Below the pieces are notes generated by a model that was not told where the DNA came from, made no database searches, and worked only from the letters and a program-made list of their open reading frames with translations. Positions 17,822 through 26,133 of a stretch of DNA of 53,645 nt are shown here, in pieces (position 1 is the stretch's first letter; each line of letters starts with the position of its first letter). Source of the DNA: Bradyrhizobiaceae bacterium. Its GTDB lineage: Bacteria; Bacteroidota; Ignavibacteria; Kapaibacteriales; Kapaibacteriaceae. Where the stretch lies: contig JAGFIZ010000101.1 of NCBI GenBank assembly GCA_024103135.1, positions 1 to 53,645 on the forward strand, read 5' to 3'. The position numbers and the translations under genes were made by a program.

Positions 17822-17861
17822 CTAGAGCCTGCTAGAGCTTGTTAGAGCCTGTTAGGGCTTG
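17822..17861. repeat. Four tandem copies of a 10-bp repeat
   Basis: The units are CTAGAGCCTG, CTAGAGCTTG, TTAGAGCCTG and TTAGGGCTTG, ending exactly at the stop codon of the OsmC gene, with a partial fifth unit (TCAGGCC) reading into it. Ten bases is one helical turn. The repeat lies between the convergent ends of gatA and osmC, where no ordinary hairpin terminator was found. An AGCCCCCT word is at 17800. Confidence 0.85.
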
Positions 17862-18275
17862 TCAGGCCTTCCCCTGGATAAAGTGGATTGGCACTTCGAT
17901 CCTGTCGTTCAGCGACAGTTTGACCGGACAGGTGATTACCGCATTCGTAAGGATTTTCATTTCCTTATCGTCGAAGCTGCGATTGAGTTTGATCTCGACC
18001 GTTAGCCGTCCTACGCGCCGTAGCGGATCGGCCACCATTTCCTTACGCACCGTGACCTGGGTGCCGCGCATATCCCATTCATGTCGATTCCCTGCCAGGC
18101 CCAGGTAGGTGAGCATACACGATCCCAGGGCCGTAGCCAGCAGGTCGGTCGGTGAAAAGTGCTCACCCTTCCCGTGATTGTCGACAGGTGCGTCGGTGGT
18201 GACTTCAGAGCCAGACGGACCATGTTTGGCGGTACTCCGCAGGTCGCCATCATACGTCAACACAATCTCTACCAT
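17862..18275 (-). CDS. OsmC/Ohr family peroxidase
   Basis: A 137-residue cytoplasmic thiol peroxidase of the OsmC family, detoxifying organic hydroperoxides. The two redox cysteines are Cys53 in ALGSCMLTYLG and Cys116 in VITCPVKLSL, the expected positions. The pattern HFSPTDLLATALGSC is typical of the OsmC branch. A GGAG site (18282-18285) lies six bases before the ATG. It diverges from sucD. The physiological reductant is unknown. Confidence 0.9.
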   Translation of the reverse strand: MVEIVLTYDGDLRSTAKHGPSGSEVTTDAPVDNHGKGEHFSPTDLLATALGSCMLTYLGLAGNRHEWDMRGTQVTVRKEMVADPLRRVGRLTVEIKLNRSFDDKEMKILTNAVITCPVKLSLNDRIEVPIHFIQGKA

Positions 18276-18333
18276 GGTTCACTCCAATTTGGTTCCGTAA
18301 ATTCGTAGTCTTCACTCAACAGGACAAGAGTAC

Positions 18334-19329
18334 ATGAGCGTTTTAGTCAATAAAAAATCGCGAATTATCGTACAGGGCATCACCGGCGGCGAGGGAACGT
18401 TCCACGCATCGCAGATGTTGGAGTACGGTTCAAATGTAGTAGGCGGGGTTACCCCAGGAAAGGGTGGCACCATGTATAGCGGTAAGGGCGAAGACATCTT
18501 CACCCGTCCGGTACCAGTGTTCAACACCGTTGCCGATGCCGTTGCCGAAACAAGCGCTGACGTTTCCATCATCTTTGTTCCAGCAGCGTTCGCTGCCGAT
18601 GCCATTCTAGAGGCTTTGGATGCAGGAATCAAGGTCATCGTATGCATTACCGAAGGTATCCCAGTTCGTGATATGATTCCAGTGAAGGCAGCGCTTGCAA
18701 AGTCGGACGCCGTCCTCATCGGACCAAACTGTCCTGGCATCATCACGCCAGGTGAAGCGAAGATCGGCATTATGCCGGGATTCATCTTCTCGCGCGGACC
18801 CGTCGGCCTGGTTTCCCGTTCTGGCACACTCACGTATGAAGCCGTAAAGCAGCTCACGGATGTTGGCTTAGGACAGAGCACCTGTATCGGTATTGGTGGT
18901 GACCCGATCATTGGCACACAGTTCATTGATGCCATCAAGTACTTCAATGCCGACCCAGAAACCAAGGCCATCGTGATGATCGGCGAGATTGGTGGCTCTG
19001 CAGAAGAAGAAGCTGCACTGTACATCAAGGAACACGTTACCAAGCCCGTTGTTGGCTTTATCGCCGGACGTACTGCGCCTCCAGGACGCCGTATGGGTCA
19101 TGCTGGCGCCATCATCTCTGGTGGCAAGGGCACAGCAGAAGACAAGATCAAGACCATGCAAGAGTGTGGCATCACGGTTGCCGAATCACCAGCGACTATC
19201 GGTGCAACAATGAAGGCCTTGCTCAATGGCTCTGCAGCACCCAAAAGTGCATCAAAGAGTGCGTCAAAGCCAGCAGCTAAACCAGCGGCAAAGAAGCCAG
19301 CAGCAAAGAAAACTGCCAAGAAGAAGTAA
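18334..19329 (+). CDS. sucD: Succinyl-CoA ligase alpha subunit with Lys/Ala/Pro-rich tail
   Basis: A 331-residue subunit that carries the phosphohistidine of succinyl-CoA synthetase in the TCA cycle. The CoA/nucleotide fold includes [22 protein letters not shown] and [12 protein letters not shown]. The phosphorylated His256 is in RRMGHAGAI. After the normal end near residue 299 comes a 32-residue tail of repeated [12 protein letters not shown] units, resembling histone H1 or AlgP tails, which is unusual for this enzyme. The beta subunit gene sucC is not adjacent. It is transcribed toward ndk. Confidence 0.95.
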   Translation: MSVLVNKKSRIIVQGITGGEGTFHASQMLEYGSNVVGGVTPGKGGTMYSGKGEDIFTRPVPVFNTVADAVAETSADVSIIFVPAAFAADAILEALDAGIKVIVCITEGIPVRDMIPVKAALAKSDAVLIGPNCPGIITPGEAKIGIMPGFIFSRGPVGLVSRSGTLTYEAVKQLTDVGLGQSTCIGIGGDPIIGTQFIDAIKYFNADPETKAIVMIGEIGGSAEEEAALYIKEHVTKPVVGFIAGRTAPPGRRMGHAGAIISGGKGTAEDKIKTMQECGITVAESPATIGATMKALLNGSAAPKSASKSASKPAAKPAAKKPAAKKTAKKK

Positions 19330-19405
19330 TCGGCAGTGCTATGCCCAGGTAGTGCACTGACTGGTTGACCATACATCGAACAATTACTCACCATTTACAT
19401 CCCCA

Positions 19406-19819
19406 ATGGAACGTACACTCTGTATTATCAAGCCCGATGCAGTTCGCAACAAGAACATTGGCAACATCGTTGCCATGATTCAAGAAGCTGGCTTCAAGAT
19501 TCTGGGTCTCAAGCAAATCACCATTTCTCAGGCCGTCGCCGGTGAGTTCTACGCCGTGCACAAGGAGCGTCCATTCTACGGCGAACTCGTGTCCTTTATG
19601 AGCAGCGGACCAATCGTCCCGATCGCTCTCGAGAAGGCCAATGCCGTTGCCGACTGGCGTGCACTGATTGGTGCTACCGACCCTGCCGAAGCCGCAGAAG
19701 GAACCGTACGCAAGCGCTATGCTACCAGCAAAGGCGAGAATGCCGTGCACGGATCTGACTCCGTCGAGAACGGCCGCATCGAGGTTGGGTTCTTCTTTGC
19801 AGAAAGCGAACTCGTCTAA
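19406..19819 (+). CDS. ndk: Nucleoside-diphosphate kinase
   Basis: A 137-residue enzyme that passes phosphate from ATP to other nucleoside diphosphates through a phosphohistidine. The active His115 is in NAVHGSDS, with KPDAV at the start and the conserved [17 protein letters not shown] region. Length is the family standard. It lies 76 bases after sucD; a functional link is plausible because NDK is often associated with succinyl-CoA synthetase. Confidence 0.97.
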   Translation: MERTLCIIKPDAVRNKNIGNIVAMIQEAGFKILGLKQITISQAVAGEFYAVHKERPFYGELVSFMSSGPIVPIALEKANAVADWRALIGATDPAEAAEGTVRKRYATSKGENAVHGSDSVENGRIEVGFFFAESELV

Positions 19820-19866
19820 CTGTCGACCTACACTGCGAAACGTCAGCACACGTTAATTGTCTATAC

Positions 19867-19893
19867 TGCGAGGGCGGTTTCACCGCCCTCGCA
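19867..19893 (+). terminator. Hairpin terminator after ndk
   Basis: A perfect 12-bp GC-rich stem, TGCGAGGGCGGT (19867-19878) with its complement (19882-19893) and loop TTC, sits 47 bases after the ndk stop. The T-tract is poor (CTGTTTA), so termination may be partial or may instead protect the RNA end. Confidence 0.75.
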
Positions 19894-19930
19894 CTGTTTA
19901 TAGCAATGTTGGTAAATTCAAGCCAGTTAC

Positions 19931-20908
19931 ATGACAAAACTCTCAACTCCCCTGGTCGGGCTCATCTGCTTGGCCTGCCTAATTGGACCTCAGTCACTCG
20001 TCGCACAACAGCACGAAACGCAAGCGACTAGTAGTGGTGCAGGACGGATGTATCGTCTTGAAACGAAATACACGGCTGGTGTGGCGCAGAACTATGTGCT
20101 GAAGGAAGTGTGTCACGTAGTTCGCACACATAGCGACAGTTCGAAGAAAACGTATGACAGAGAGGTCACCCACTACCTCACCATCCGCACCATCGAAAGC
20201 ATCAACGGCTTGTCGAAGGTTGTTGCGAATCTGGATTCCGTCACCTACCATTTCTCAGGCGACAACGGCGTAGTCGAGTATGACAGTCAGAAGGATATCA
20301 CGCCAAAGACATTTCCAGACCTGAATGCCTACATCGGTCCGCTTAACCGTACGTTTACAATGACGGTCAACAGTTATGGCGAGGTGAACAAGATCGAAGG
20401 TGACGACATTGACTTCTGGCGCGACTACATCCGCGAGAACAGTCCAGACCTTGATTCCATCACGACCTTTCTGTGGGAAGAATCGTTGTCGGACGACAAC
20501 CTGAAGCACATGGCTGATATCCAGAAGCGCATGGTGCCGGGTCTAAAGGTAGGCGTCGACTCCACATGGAAGTACGATCTTGCACTTCGTGTGAATGGTG
20601 TGATGTTCAACAGCCCTGTGACTGGAAAGTTTGCTCAGAATACTGGCGGACTATACGTGATCACCACATCCGATACGGTCCGCGCGCAACCACAGACCAT
20701 TCGCACACAAGGAATACCCGCACTCAGTCAACTCCAGACAGGCTGGGCTGCAGTCAACAACGAACTCACTCTCCGCAACACCGGCGTAATCGAAGAACTA
20801 ACCATGAAGGTACAAGCATGGTATAGGGCTAAGGTTCAGATGGAAGTCTACACCGAAGATGTAAACGCCACTTATACATGGAAGCTAACCGGACAATATC
20901 AATGGTAA
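19931..20908 (+). CDS. Secreted protein of unknown function
   Basis: A 325-residue protein with a signal peptide (hydrophobic residues about 8-25, cleavage near VAQQ). The rest is beta-strand-rich with conserved-looking strands around YHFSGDNGVVEYDSQ and VDSTWKYDLALRVNG. The overall pattern resembles the DUF6263-like secreted proteins of Bacteroidota, but this is a weak impression. Its last codons overlap the start of the next gene (ATGGTAA), so the two are translationally coupled. I do not recognise an activity. It may be periplasmic or surface-associated. Confidence 0.7.
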   Translation: MTKLSTPLVGLICLACLIGPQSLVAQQHETQATSSGAGRMYRLETKYTAGVAQNYVLKEVCHVVRTHSDSSKKTYDREVTHYLTIRTIESINGLSKVVANLDSVTYHFSGDNGVVEYDSQKDITPKTFPDLNAYIGPLNRTFTMTVNSYGEVNKIEGDDIDFWRDYIRENSPDLDSITTFLWEESLSDDNLKHMADIQKRMVPGLKVGVDSTWKYDLALRVNGVMFNSPVTGKFAQNTGGLYVITTSDTVRAQPQTIRTQGIPALSQLQTGWAAVNNELTLRNTGVIEELTMKVQAWYRAKVQMEVYTEDVNATYTWKLTGQYQW

Positions 20909-21969
20909 CACGCCACACTCTTATTCTCCTAGTTGCACTTGCTGCAATTGCCTGCAACAACACAGCCGAAAACAAGCCAGAAGAATTAGCCGAAACCAAA
21001 GCCAATACCGTTGGCGTTTCTGCAGCAGAACTTAACAAGGGTACGGAAGTCCCCTTGGCCGACATCACGTTCGACTCGCTAAAGCTGCACTTGAAAAAAG
21101 GTGATCGTCTTGCCTATCTAGTGAAGATGGTTACCAAGATGCGGCAAGATTCAAATCAGCTGGATAAGGACGAAACAATTCTTATTCACCAACATGTGAC
21201 CGAGGTTGCGGCAAATGGTGACGCAACAATCGATACTCGCTACAAGAGCATGAACATCAAGGTCAAGCTCCAGAACGCCGTCACCGGAGAGCAGATTGCC
21301 GAGAACTCTTTCGACAGTAAGGACACGGCCGATCTAAAGAGTCCGCAGACTCAACAATTTGCCGTCATGCTCGACACTCCATTTTTCCTGACCGTTACCC
21401 CTCAGGCCACAGTCAAGAACATTGCTGGCGTCGAAGCTATCTCGCGCAAGGTGCTAGCAAATGCACCGGCAGGCGCTAACGTTCCCAAGCCATCACCAGA
21501 AGAGATGGGTCAGCTTACCAACATGATCCGCGAAACACTCATTGCTGGTTATGTTGCTACAACCATGGCCCCGCTACCAGAAGGCGCAATGAACAAGGAT
21601 GGTACATGGGCGCGGACACAAACAACACAACTGAACCCGGCAATGTCGAGCGTTTCGACTACAACCTTCTCTGTAAAAAACGTACGAAACATCAACGGTC
21701 ATCGTATCGCCACGATCAACGGTGTAGTGAAGGGCGAGATCAAGCTAAACGCTATACCTCAAGGTGTGCAAGCACCCAAGATCAAGCTTACTACGGCTTC
21801 GATCGAAGGTACATCCGAGGTCGTGCTTGATCTTGATACCGGCGTGCTCATCAGCAACAAGGGCAATGCCGTTTCGGTTGTTGACGGAACAATCGGCATG
21901 CCTGCCGGCCCTGCAAGGGATATCCATCAGCGCCAAGAACTAGTTATGGACACTCAACTACAGCCATAG
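20902..21969 (+). CDS. Lipoprotein of unknown function, DUF6263-like
   Basis: A 355-residue lipoprotein. The signal ends in a lipobox AAIAC at residue 22 or so, and Cys would be lipidated. The mature part begins with an Asn/Glu-rich linker, then LHLKKGDRLAYLVKMVTKM, strongly like the opening of DUF6263-type domains. ATG 20902 is preferred to the upstream reading from 20878 because it gives a proper lipoprotein signal. It appears to be a distant tandem relative of the preceding gene, with a similar order of strands and lengths. The stop is one base from the next ATG, so the three genes from 19931 to 24355 form an operon. Confidence 0.75.
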   Translation: MVTRHTLILLVALAAIACNNTAENKPEELAETKANTVGVSAAELNKGTEVPLADITFDSLKLHLKKGDRLAYLVKMVTKMRQDSNQLDKDETILIHQHVTEVAANGDATIDTRYKSMNIKVKLQNAVTGEQIAENSFDSKDTADLKSPQTQQFAVMLDTPFFLTVTPQATVKNIAGVEAISRKVLANAPAGANVPKPSPEEMGQLTNMIRETLIAGYVATTMAPLPEGAMNKDGTWARTQTTQLNPAMSSVSTTTFSVKNVRNINGHRIATINGVVKGEIKLNAIPQGVQAPKIKLTTASIEGTSEVVLDLDTGVLISNKGNAVSVVDGTIGMPAGPARDIHQRQELVMDTQLQP

Positions 21970-21970
21970 T

Positions 21971-24355
21971 ATGACGCGCCGCAAGGTTGATCTCCGAAAG
22001 GTATTTCTACCCAGCGACAGTATCGCTTTTATAGTGATCATCATGGGACTGTTCATTGCACTGTTCCTTGACGAGATGGCCGTGCGACTTATCGGCGTAT
22101 GTATTGCTGTTCTTGGTGGCGTAGCACTGTTCATGATGGTGTCGCCACGTCTGTCCGACGTGTCGATGCCACGTCCACCACGTCCTACGGAGAGCCCAAG
22201 CTTCATGTCGCAGACTACCAACGAAGGTGGGCAGACGCGACAGGTATTCGATAGCAAGGCCTACAAGGAGACGTTTGGTCTGGTTGACCAGAATGCAGAA
22301 GGCCAGCTCGACGAGAACCAGATAGAGCTCTTTCCCGAGCTCATGGATAGTTCCGCTGACCCACCACAACGAACACTGGCTACGTTGCGATCCGAAGAGC
22401 GCATTCCAGACGTTGAGTTTGCAGATGGACAGAGTTCCGTCCGCGTTGTAGGAGTTCGCTCAAAGCCACGCACCGCTCAAGCTCCAGCGCTTGCCATAGC
22501 GAGTCGACTTAAAAAGCCCCCGGTACAACTGCACTCAAGGCTTGCCGACGAAAGCCCTACAGGTACAACGCCCCCTGCCGCAAGCCCTGACCTTGTGATC
22601 ACGAGCAAGGTCACCAACGAAATTCAGATTAGCGACGAAGTCATCGTCAGACCGAAGGGGGCTCAGTCACCTGTAGCCACCAGTAGCGAAGAGCCACAAG
22701 CACAACAACCGACTGTAGCGATCAAACAACCGGCTGAAGCCAACGTTCCGCCAAGTACGTCAGGTACGCCTAGTACGCCGGAGTCCGAGGTTCACGATGC
22801 CATTCCACGGAAGCCAATCCGCGTATCACATGTGATGGTGGATGACGGCGAAGAGATGGAAGCGTCCGACGAGCCACGGAAGGAATTCGACTACCTGCTC
22901 AACCGTGTGCTCATGGTCATCAGATCGGCAACGAGTGCTCGCACTGCTGCATTCTTCTGGTTCAACAAGGACAAGCAGCAATTGGTATTGGAAGCAAAGA
23001 TTTCGGATGCATCAGAGCAACTCACAGAAGAGCGTAAGCTTCCTATCGGCAAGGACGTGGTAAGCCAGATTGCTCTCGAGGGAATGCCACAAATCGTTAG
23101 CGAGATTACTCCCTATGCAGAGTTGGACCTGCTTCCCTACTACACTGCCAATGCTGGTACGGTGAGCTTTGTTGGCGTACCGGTGTACTTCAAGGGCAGT
23201 GTTGTTGGCGTGCTATGTGCCGACACGATGGAACGCAATGCCTATTCCGATGTTACGGTTGGCTTCTTTGGAAACTTTACCAAGCTCATCAGCGGACTGG
23301 TCTTCAGCTACACGAGCAAGTTCGAGCTACAGCAGAATAGCAGAACGTTAGAGGCCATTCAGCAGTTCAGAAGCAGTGTTGCAGAGAAGGAACCAACGAT
23401 CGATTCCGTGCTACGGAGTCTGTTTGATGTTGTAATCAAACTGATGGACATCAGTACGATTGGTGCCTGTGCTTACGATGCTGAATTGCGGGTATGGACG
23501 ATTCGCAATGTGAAAAGCGTCATCCCAGAATATGCAGAGTTGATTGGCGCCCCAGTTGACCTTGAGCGTGCCATCGTTGGAGAGTGTATTCGCAACGGCG
23601 AGCCCATCGCCTTGAGCGCTGAAGAAAATGATATTCGTTTAACGCCATCCGAACCACTGTTGGAGCTTACCCAGTTCGTTGCTCTACCAATGCGCTCACT
23701 CCTGCACACCCACGGTGCACTGTTTGTCGAGAACCACCAGGGTACGATTACGAATCAAGACGTGTCGACCCTTGAGCTACTGGCCGACCTTGCTGGTGAA
23801 ATGATCGCAGGTATCAGAGAACAAGCACGTGAACACGTAAGTGCGCAGGCCGTACAACAGCCCGTGGTAGAGAATGCTGCCGCTGAGCCAACACTGTCCG
23901 ACGAAGAGCAGTTCTTTGTACGACTGCGTGAAGAGGTGGCCCGGGCTCATGATTATTCGACTCCGTTTACACTGTGTTACGTGTGCATTGATGCCTTGGT
24001 AGGTGCCAGCAAGGACGATGCGCCACACGTCCTCCATGCTTTCACTCAATGGCTTGTTCAGCGCATCCACGACCAACTACGGGAGTATGATGCTGTTGCA
24101 GTGTTGAGTGACGACACCATTGGCGTTGCGCTTGTGGCGAATTCGGCAAGAGAGACGGAGTACTGGGCCGAGAGTCTGCGTAGAGAGGTTGCCAAGACAT
24201 CCCTGGAAGTTGTCGGCAAGCAATGGTCGGCAACGGTAAGCATTGGCATTGCCCAGCTTGCAGCTCCCGACACCTGGCAGGTGTTGTTGGAGAATACACA
24301 AACGGCATTGGATATCAGCAGCCGCAACAAGAACAAGGTTACGGTGTACAGCTAA
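21971..24355 (+). CDS. Membrane protein with two GAF domains and a degenerate GGDEF domain
   Basis: A 794-residue protein. Two membrane helices (about 17-34 and 36-53) are followed by a 250-residue low-complexity Pro/Ser/Thr/Gln linker. GAF domains cover about 302-455 and 474-620. The C-terminal region (646-794) has the outline of a diguanylate cyclase: LREYDAVAVL, then SDDTIG where GGDEF is expected (near 714), and later SIGIAQLA. The missing signature means that catalysis is unlikely, so it may bind nucleotide or act as a scaffold. The cytoplasmic GAF pair would sense a small ligand or redox state. Operon with two envelope proteins suggests an envelope-linked signal. The last 17 bases overlap the convergent EEP gene. 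Confidence 0.8.
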   Translation: MTRRKVDLRKVFLPSDSIAFIVIIMGLFIALFLDEMAVRLIGVCIAVLGGVALFMMVSPRLSDVSMPRPPRPTESPSFMSQTTNEGGQTRQVFDSKAYKETFGLVDQNAEGQLDENQIELFPELMDSSADPPQRTLATLRSEERIPDVEFADGQSSVRVVGVRSKPRTAQAPALAIASRLKKPPVQLHSRLADESPTGTTPPAASPDLVITSKVTNEIQISDEVIVRPKGAQSPVATSSEEPQAQQPTVAIKQPAEANVPPSTSGTPSTPESEVHDAIPRKPIRVSHVMVDDGEEMEASDEPRKEFDYLLNRVLMVIRSATSARTAAFFWFNKDKQQLVLEAKISDASEQLTEERKLPIGKDVVSQIALEGMPQIVSEITPYAELDLLPYYTANAGTVSFVGVPVYFKGSVVGVLCADTMERNAYSDVTVGFFGNFTKLISGLVFSYTSKFELQQNSRTLEAIQQFRSSVAEKEPTIDSVLRSLFDVVIKLMDISTIGACAYDAELRVWTIRNVKSVIPEYAELIGAPVDLERAIVGECIRNGEPIALSAEENDIRLTPSEPLLELTQFVALPMRSLLHTHGALFVENHQGTITNQDVSTLELLADLAGEMIAGIREQAREHVSAQAVQQPVVENAAAEPTLSDEEQFFVRLREEVARAHDYSTPFTLCYVCIDALVGASKDDAPHVLHAFTQWLVQRIHDQLREYDAVAVLSDDTIGVALVANSARETEYWAESLRREVAKTSLEVVGKQWSATVSIGIAQLAAPDTWQVLLENTQTALDISSRNKNKVTVYS

Positions 24356-25211
24356 ACGCGACTATCACTGGACAGTGGTCGCTTACCCTACTGGCATCGG
24401 CAGTACTCAAGTAGTCGTGCATGTTTTCCATCCGCGCACTCCCTGGAATCATACGTGCAGCAGCTGTTGGCGATGCTAGCACGTGATCAATCGTTGTCCA
24501 CTTTGGATTGGCACAGCTGCGCATATCTGCGTTGAGGAACTTCATAGTGCTTGATGTAAGAGCCTCAAGCGTGGGATTGTTACGTCGACCAGGGAAGTCG
24601 TTAAAGTCACCCGTCACTATCACATCAGTTTCCTTACCATCAGCAATCACTGAGTCGGCAAAATGCCGAATCACCTGTGCCTGTCGTGTTCGCCACGCTC
24701 TACTTTCGTCCATCATGGCTGGCGTACTGTCGTACCGCGAGGTACTCTTAAGGTGAACACATAGCTGTATCCAACTAAAAGCGCCCTTTGAACATTCTAC
24801 GATCAGGCCTGGACGAAGTCGGTCCGGCCTGTCCAATTGCAAGGGGAGGTACTCGCCAACAACCTTGACGTTAACGCCCTTGCGGTAGACCACTCCAACG
24901 CGTTGCTTGCCAGAGCCGTTGCCAACTACACCCTCGTAGTCATCCAGATATCGCAAAACCTTCTGAAGGGCTGCCTGATTTTCTACTTCCTCGACGGCAA
25001 GGACATCGACGTTGGTCTTGGCGATGATGTCGGCAACCATCAAGTACTCTGCATCAGTCCGCGGATTCTTGTCCTGATCGCCATCGCCCAACCAGGCAAT
25101 GTTGAAGGTGCCGATAATCGCAGCGTTGTCCGAAACAATGCTGGTACTTCCGCAGCTTGCCAGCACCAGCAGGTAGGCAAGCGCTAGTGCAGTGATCAGT
25201 AGCTGCCTCAT
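24339..25211 (-). CDS. Endonuclease/exonuclease/phosphatase-family lipoprotein
   Basis: A 290-residue exported protein of the EEP superfamily (metal-dependent nucleases and phosphoesterases). A lipobox LASC occurs near residue 18. Catalytic landmarks are the early Asn in TFNIAWL, the Glu in VEEVEN, DFNDFPG and the final SDHCPVI. A periplasmic nuclease or phosphodiesterase is likely; the substrate cannot be named. ATG 25211 is chosen because it overlaps the proline dehydrogenase stop (ATGA) and gives a signal peptide. Its 3' end overlaps the GAF protein gene by 17 bases. Confidence 0.87.
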   Translation of the reverse strand: MRQLLITALALAYLLVLASCGSTSIVSDNAAIIGTFNIAWLGDGDQDKNPRTDAEYLMVADIIAKTNVDVLAVEEVENQAALQKVLRYLDDYEGVVGNGSGKQRVGVVYRKGVNVKVVGEYLPLQLDRPDRLRPGLIVECSKGAFSWIQLCVHLKSTSRYDSTPAMMDESRAWRTRQAQVIRHFADSVIADGKETDVIVTGDFNDFPGRRNNPTLEALTSSTMKFLNADMRSCANPKWTTIDHVLASPTAAARMIPGSARMENMHDYLSTADASRVSDHCPVIVAFSCTP

Positions 25212-26113
25212 GATTTTCCTGTCAGCACGGCACGAGCAACGTAACCAGCAATTTGAGGATTCTCCTTGAGTCGGCGCGTTGAATACCCATACCAATCGTC
25301 ACCGAACGGCACGTAGATACACATCGGATGGCCAGCGGCAATGAGGGTATTCCGGCGGTCTTCTCTGACCCCAAGTAACATCTGAAACTGGTACCGTGAC
25401 GGGTCGAGCGATTGCTGACGGATAAGCGACTCGGCATCAACGATGAGTTGCTCGTCGTGCGTGGCAATGCGGACGTTTGCGCCACCGTCGACAAGGAGTC
25501 TGAGCGACTTCTTGTAGCTATTCCTGATCTCGTCGGCATCCTTATAGGCAACAGTCTCACTCTCGACGTAGATGCCCTTGCACAGGCGAACGCTGGGCTG
25601 ATATTCCAGGAGACTGCGGACATCTGCTTCGGTACGTCTCAGGTAGGCCTGTAGAACGACGCCAACATTGGTAAAACCATTGGCTCGAAGCTTGCGGTAG
25701 AAGTCAAGCGTAACGTCCGTATACGGAGTGTTCTCCATGTCCATGCGCACAAACACGCCAAGCTGCTGAGCATGGGTTACGATCTTGGTGACGTTTTCGA
25801 AGGCAAAGTCGCGATCCAGGTCAAGACCGAGCGACGTGAGCTTGATACTCAGGTAAGCGTCGAGCTTGTGATCATGGATGGCCGAAGCTACGCTCATGGA
25901 CATGACTGTTTCGTCCGCCGCACGCCGTCGCTCTGTAACAAACTCGCCCAGCACATCGATCGTGCTTGATGCGCCAAGCTTCATGAGTGCCTGCGTGGTA
26001 GCAACGGCATCAGACAAGGATGGCCCAGCGATATATCGCTGAGCCACCAATCTTACGATGCTCTTTGGAATGACCGGCAGCGAAGCCACTACCAGTTTGG
26101 AGAACAACCCCAT
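25208..26113 (-). CDS. Proline dehydrogenase
   Basis: A 301-residue FAD enzyme that oxidises proline to pyrroline-5-carboxylate. It is the monofunctional short form, with the TIM-barrel signatures LSIKLTSLG, FVRMDMENTPYTD, VVLQAYLRRTE and the C-terminal YVPFGDDWYGYSTRRLKEN. The pyrroline-5-carboxylate dehydrogenase partner is not in the window. ATGA coupling to the EEP lipoprotein is notable, since no metabolic link between them is obvious. Confidence 0.93.
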   Translation of the reverse strand: MGLFSKLVVASLPVIPKSIVRLVAQRYIAGPSLSDAVATTQALMKLGASSTIDVLGEFVTERRRAADETVMSMSVASAIHDHKLDAYLSIKLTSLGLDLDRDFAFENVTKIVTHAQQLGVFVRMDMENTPYTDVTLDFYRKLRANGFTNVGVVLQAYLRRTEADVRSLLEYQPSVRLCKGIYVESETVAYKDADEIRNSYKKSLRLLVDGGANVRIATHDEQLIVDAESLIRQQSLDPSRYQFQMLLGVREDRRNTLIAAGHPMCIYVPFGDDWYGYSTRRLKENPQIAGYVARAVLTGKS

Positions 26114-26133
26114 GGTGATGCTATCCTCTGGAA

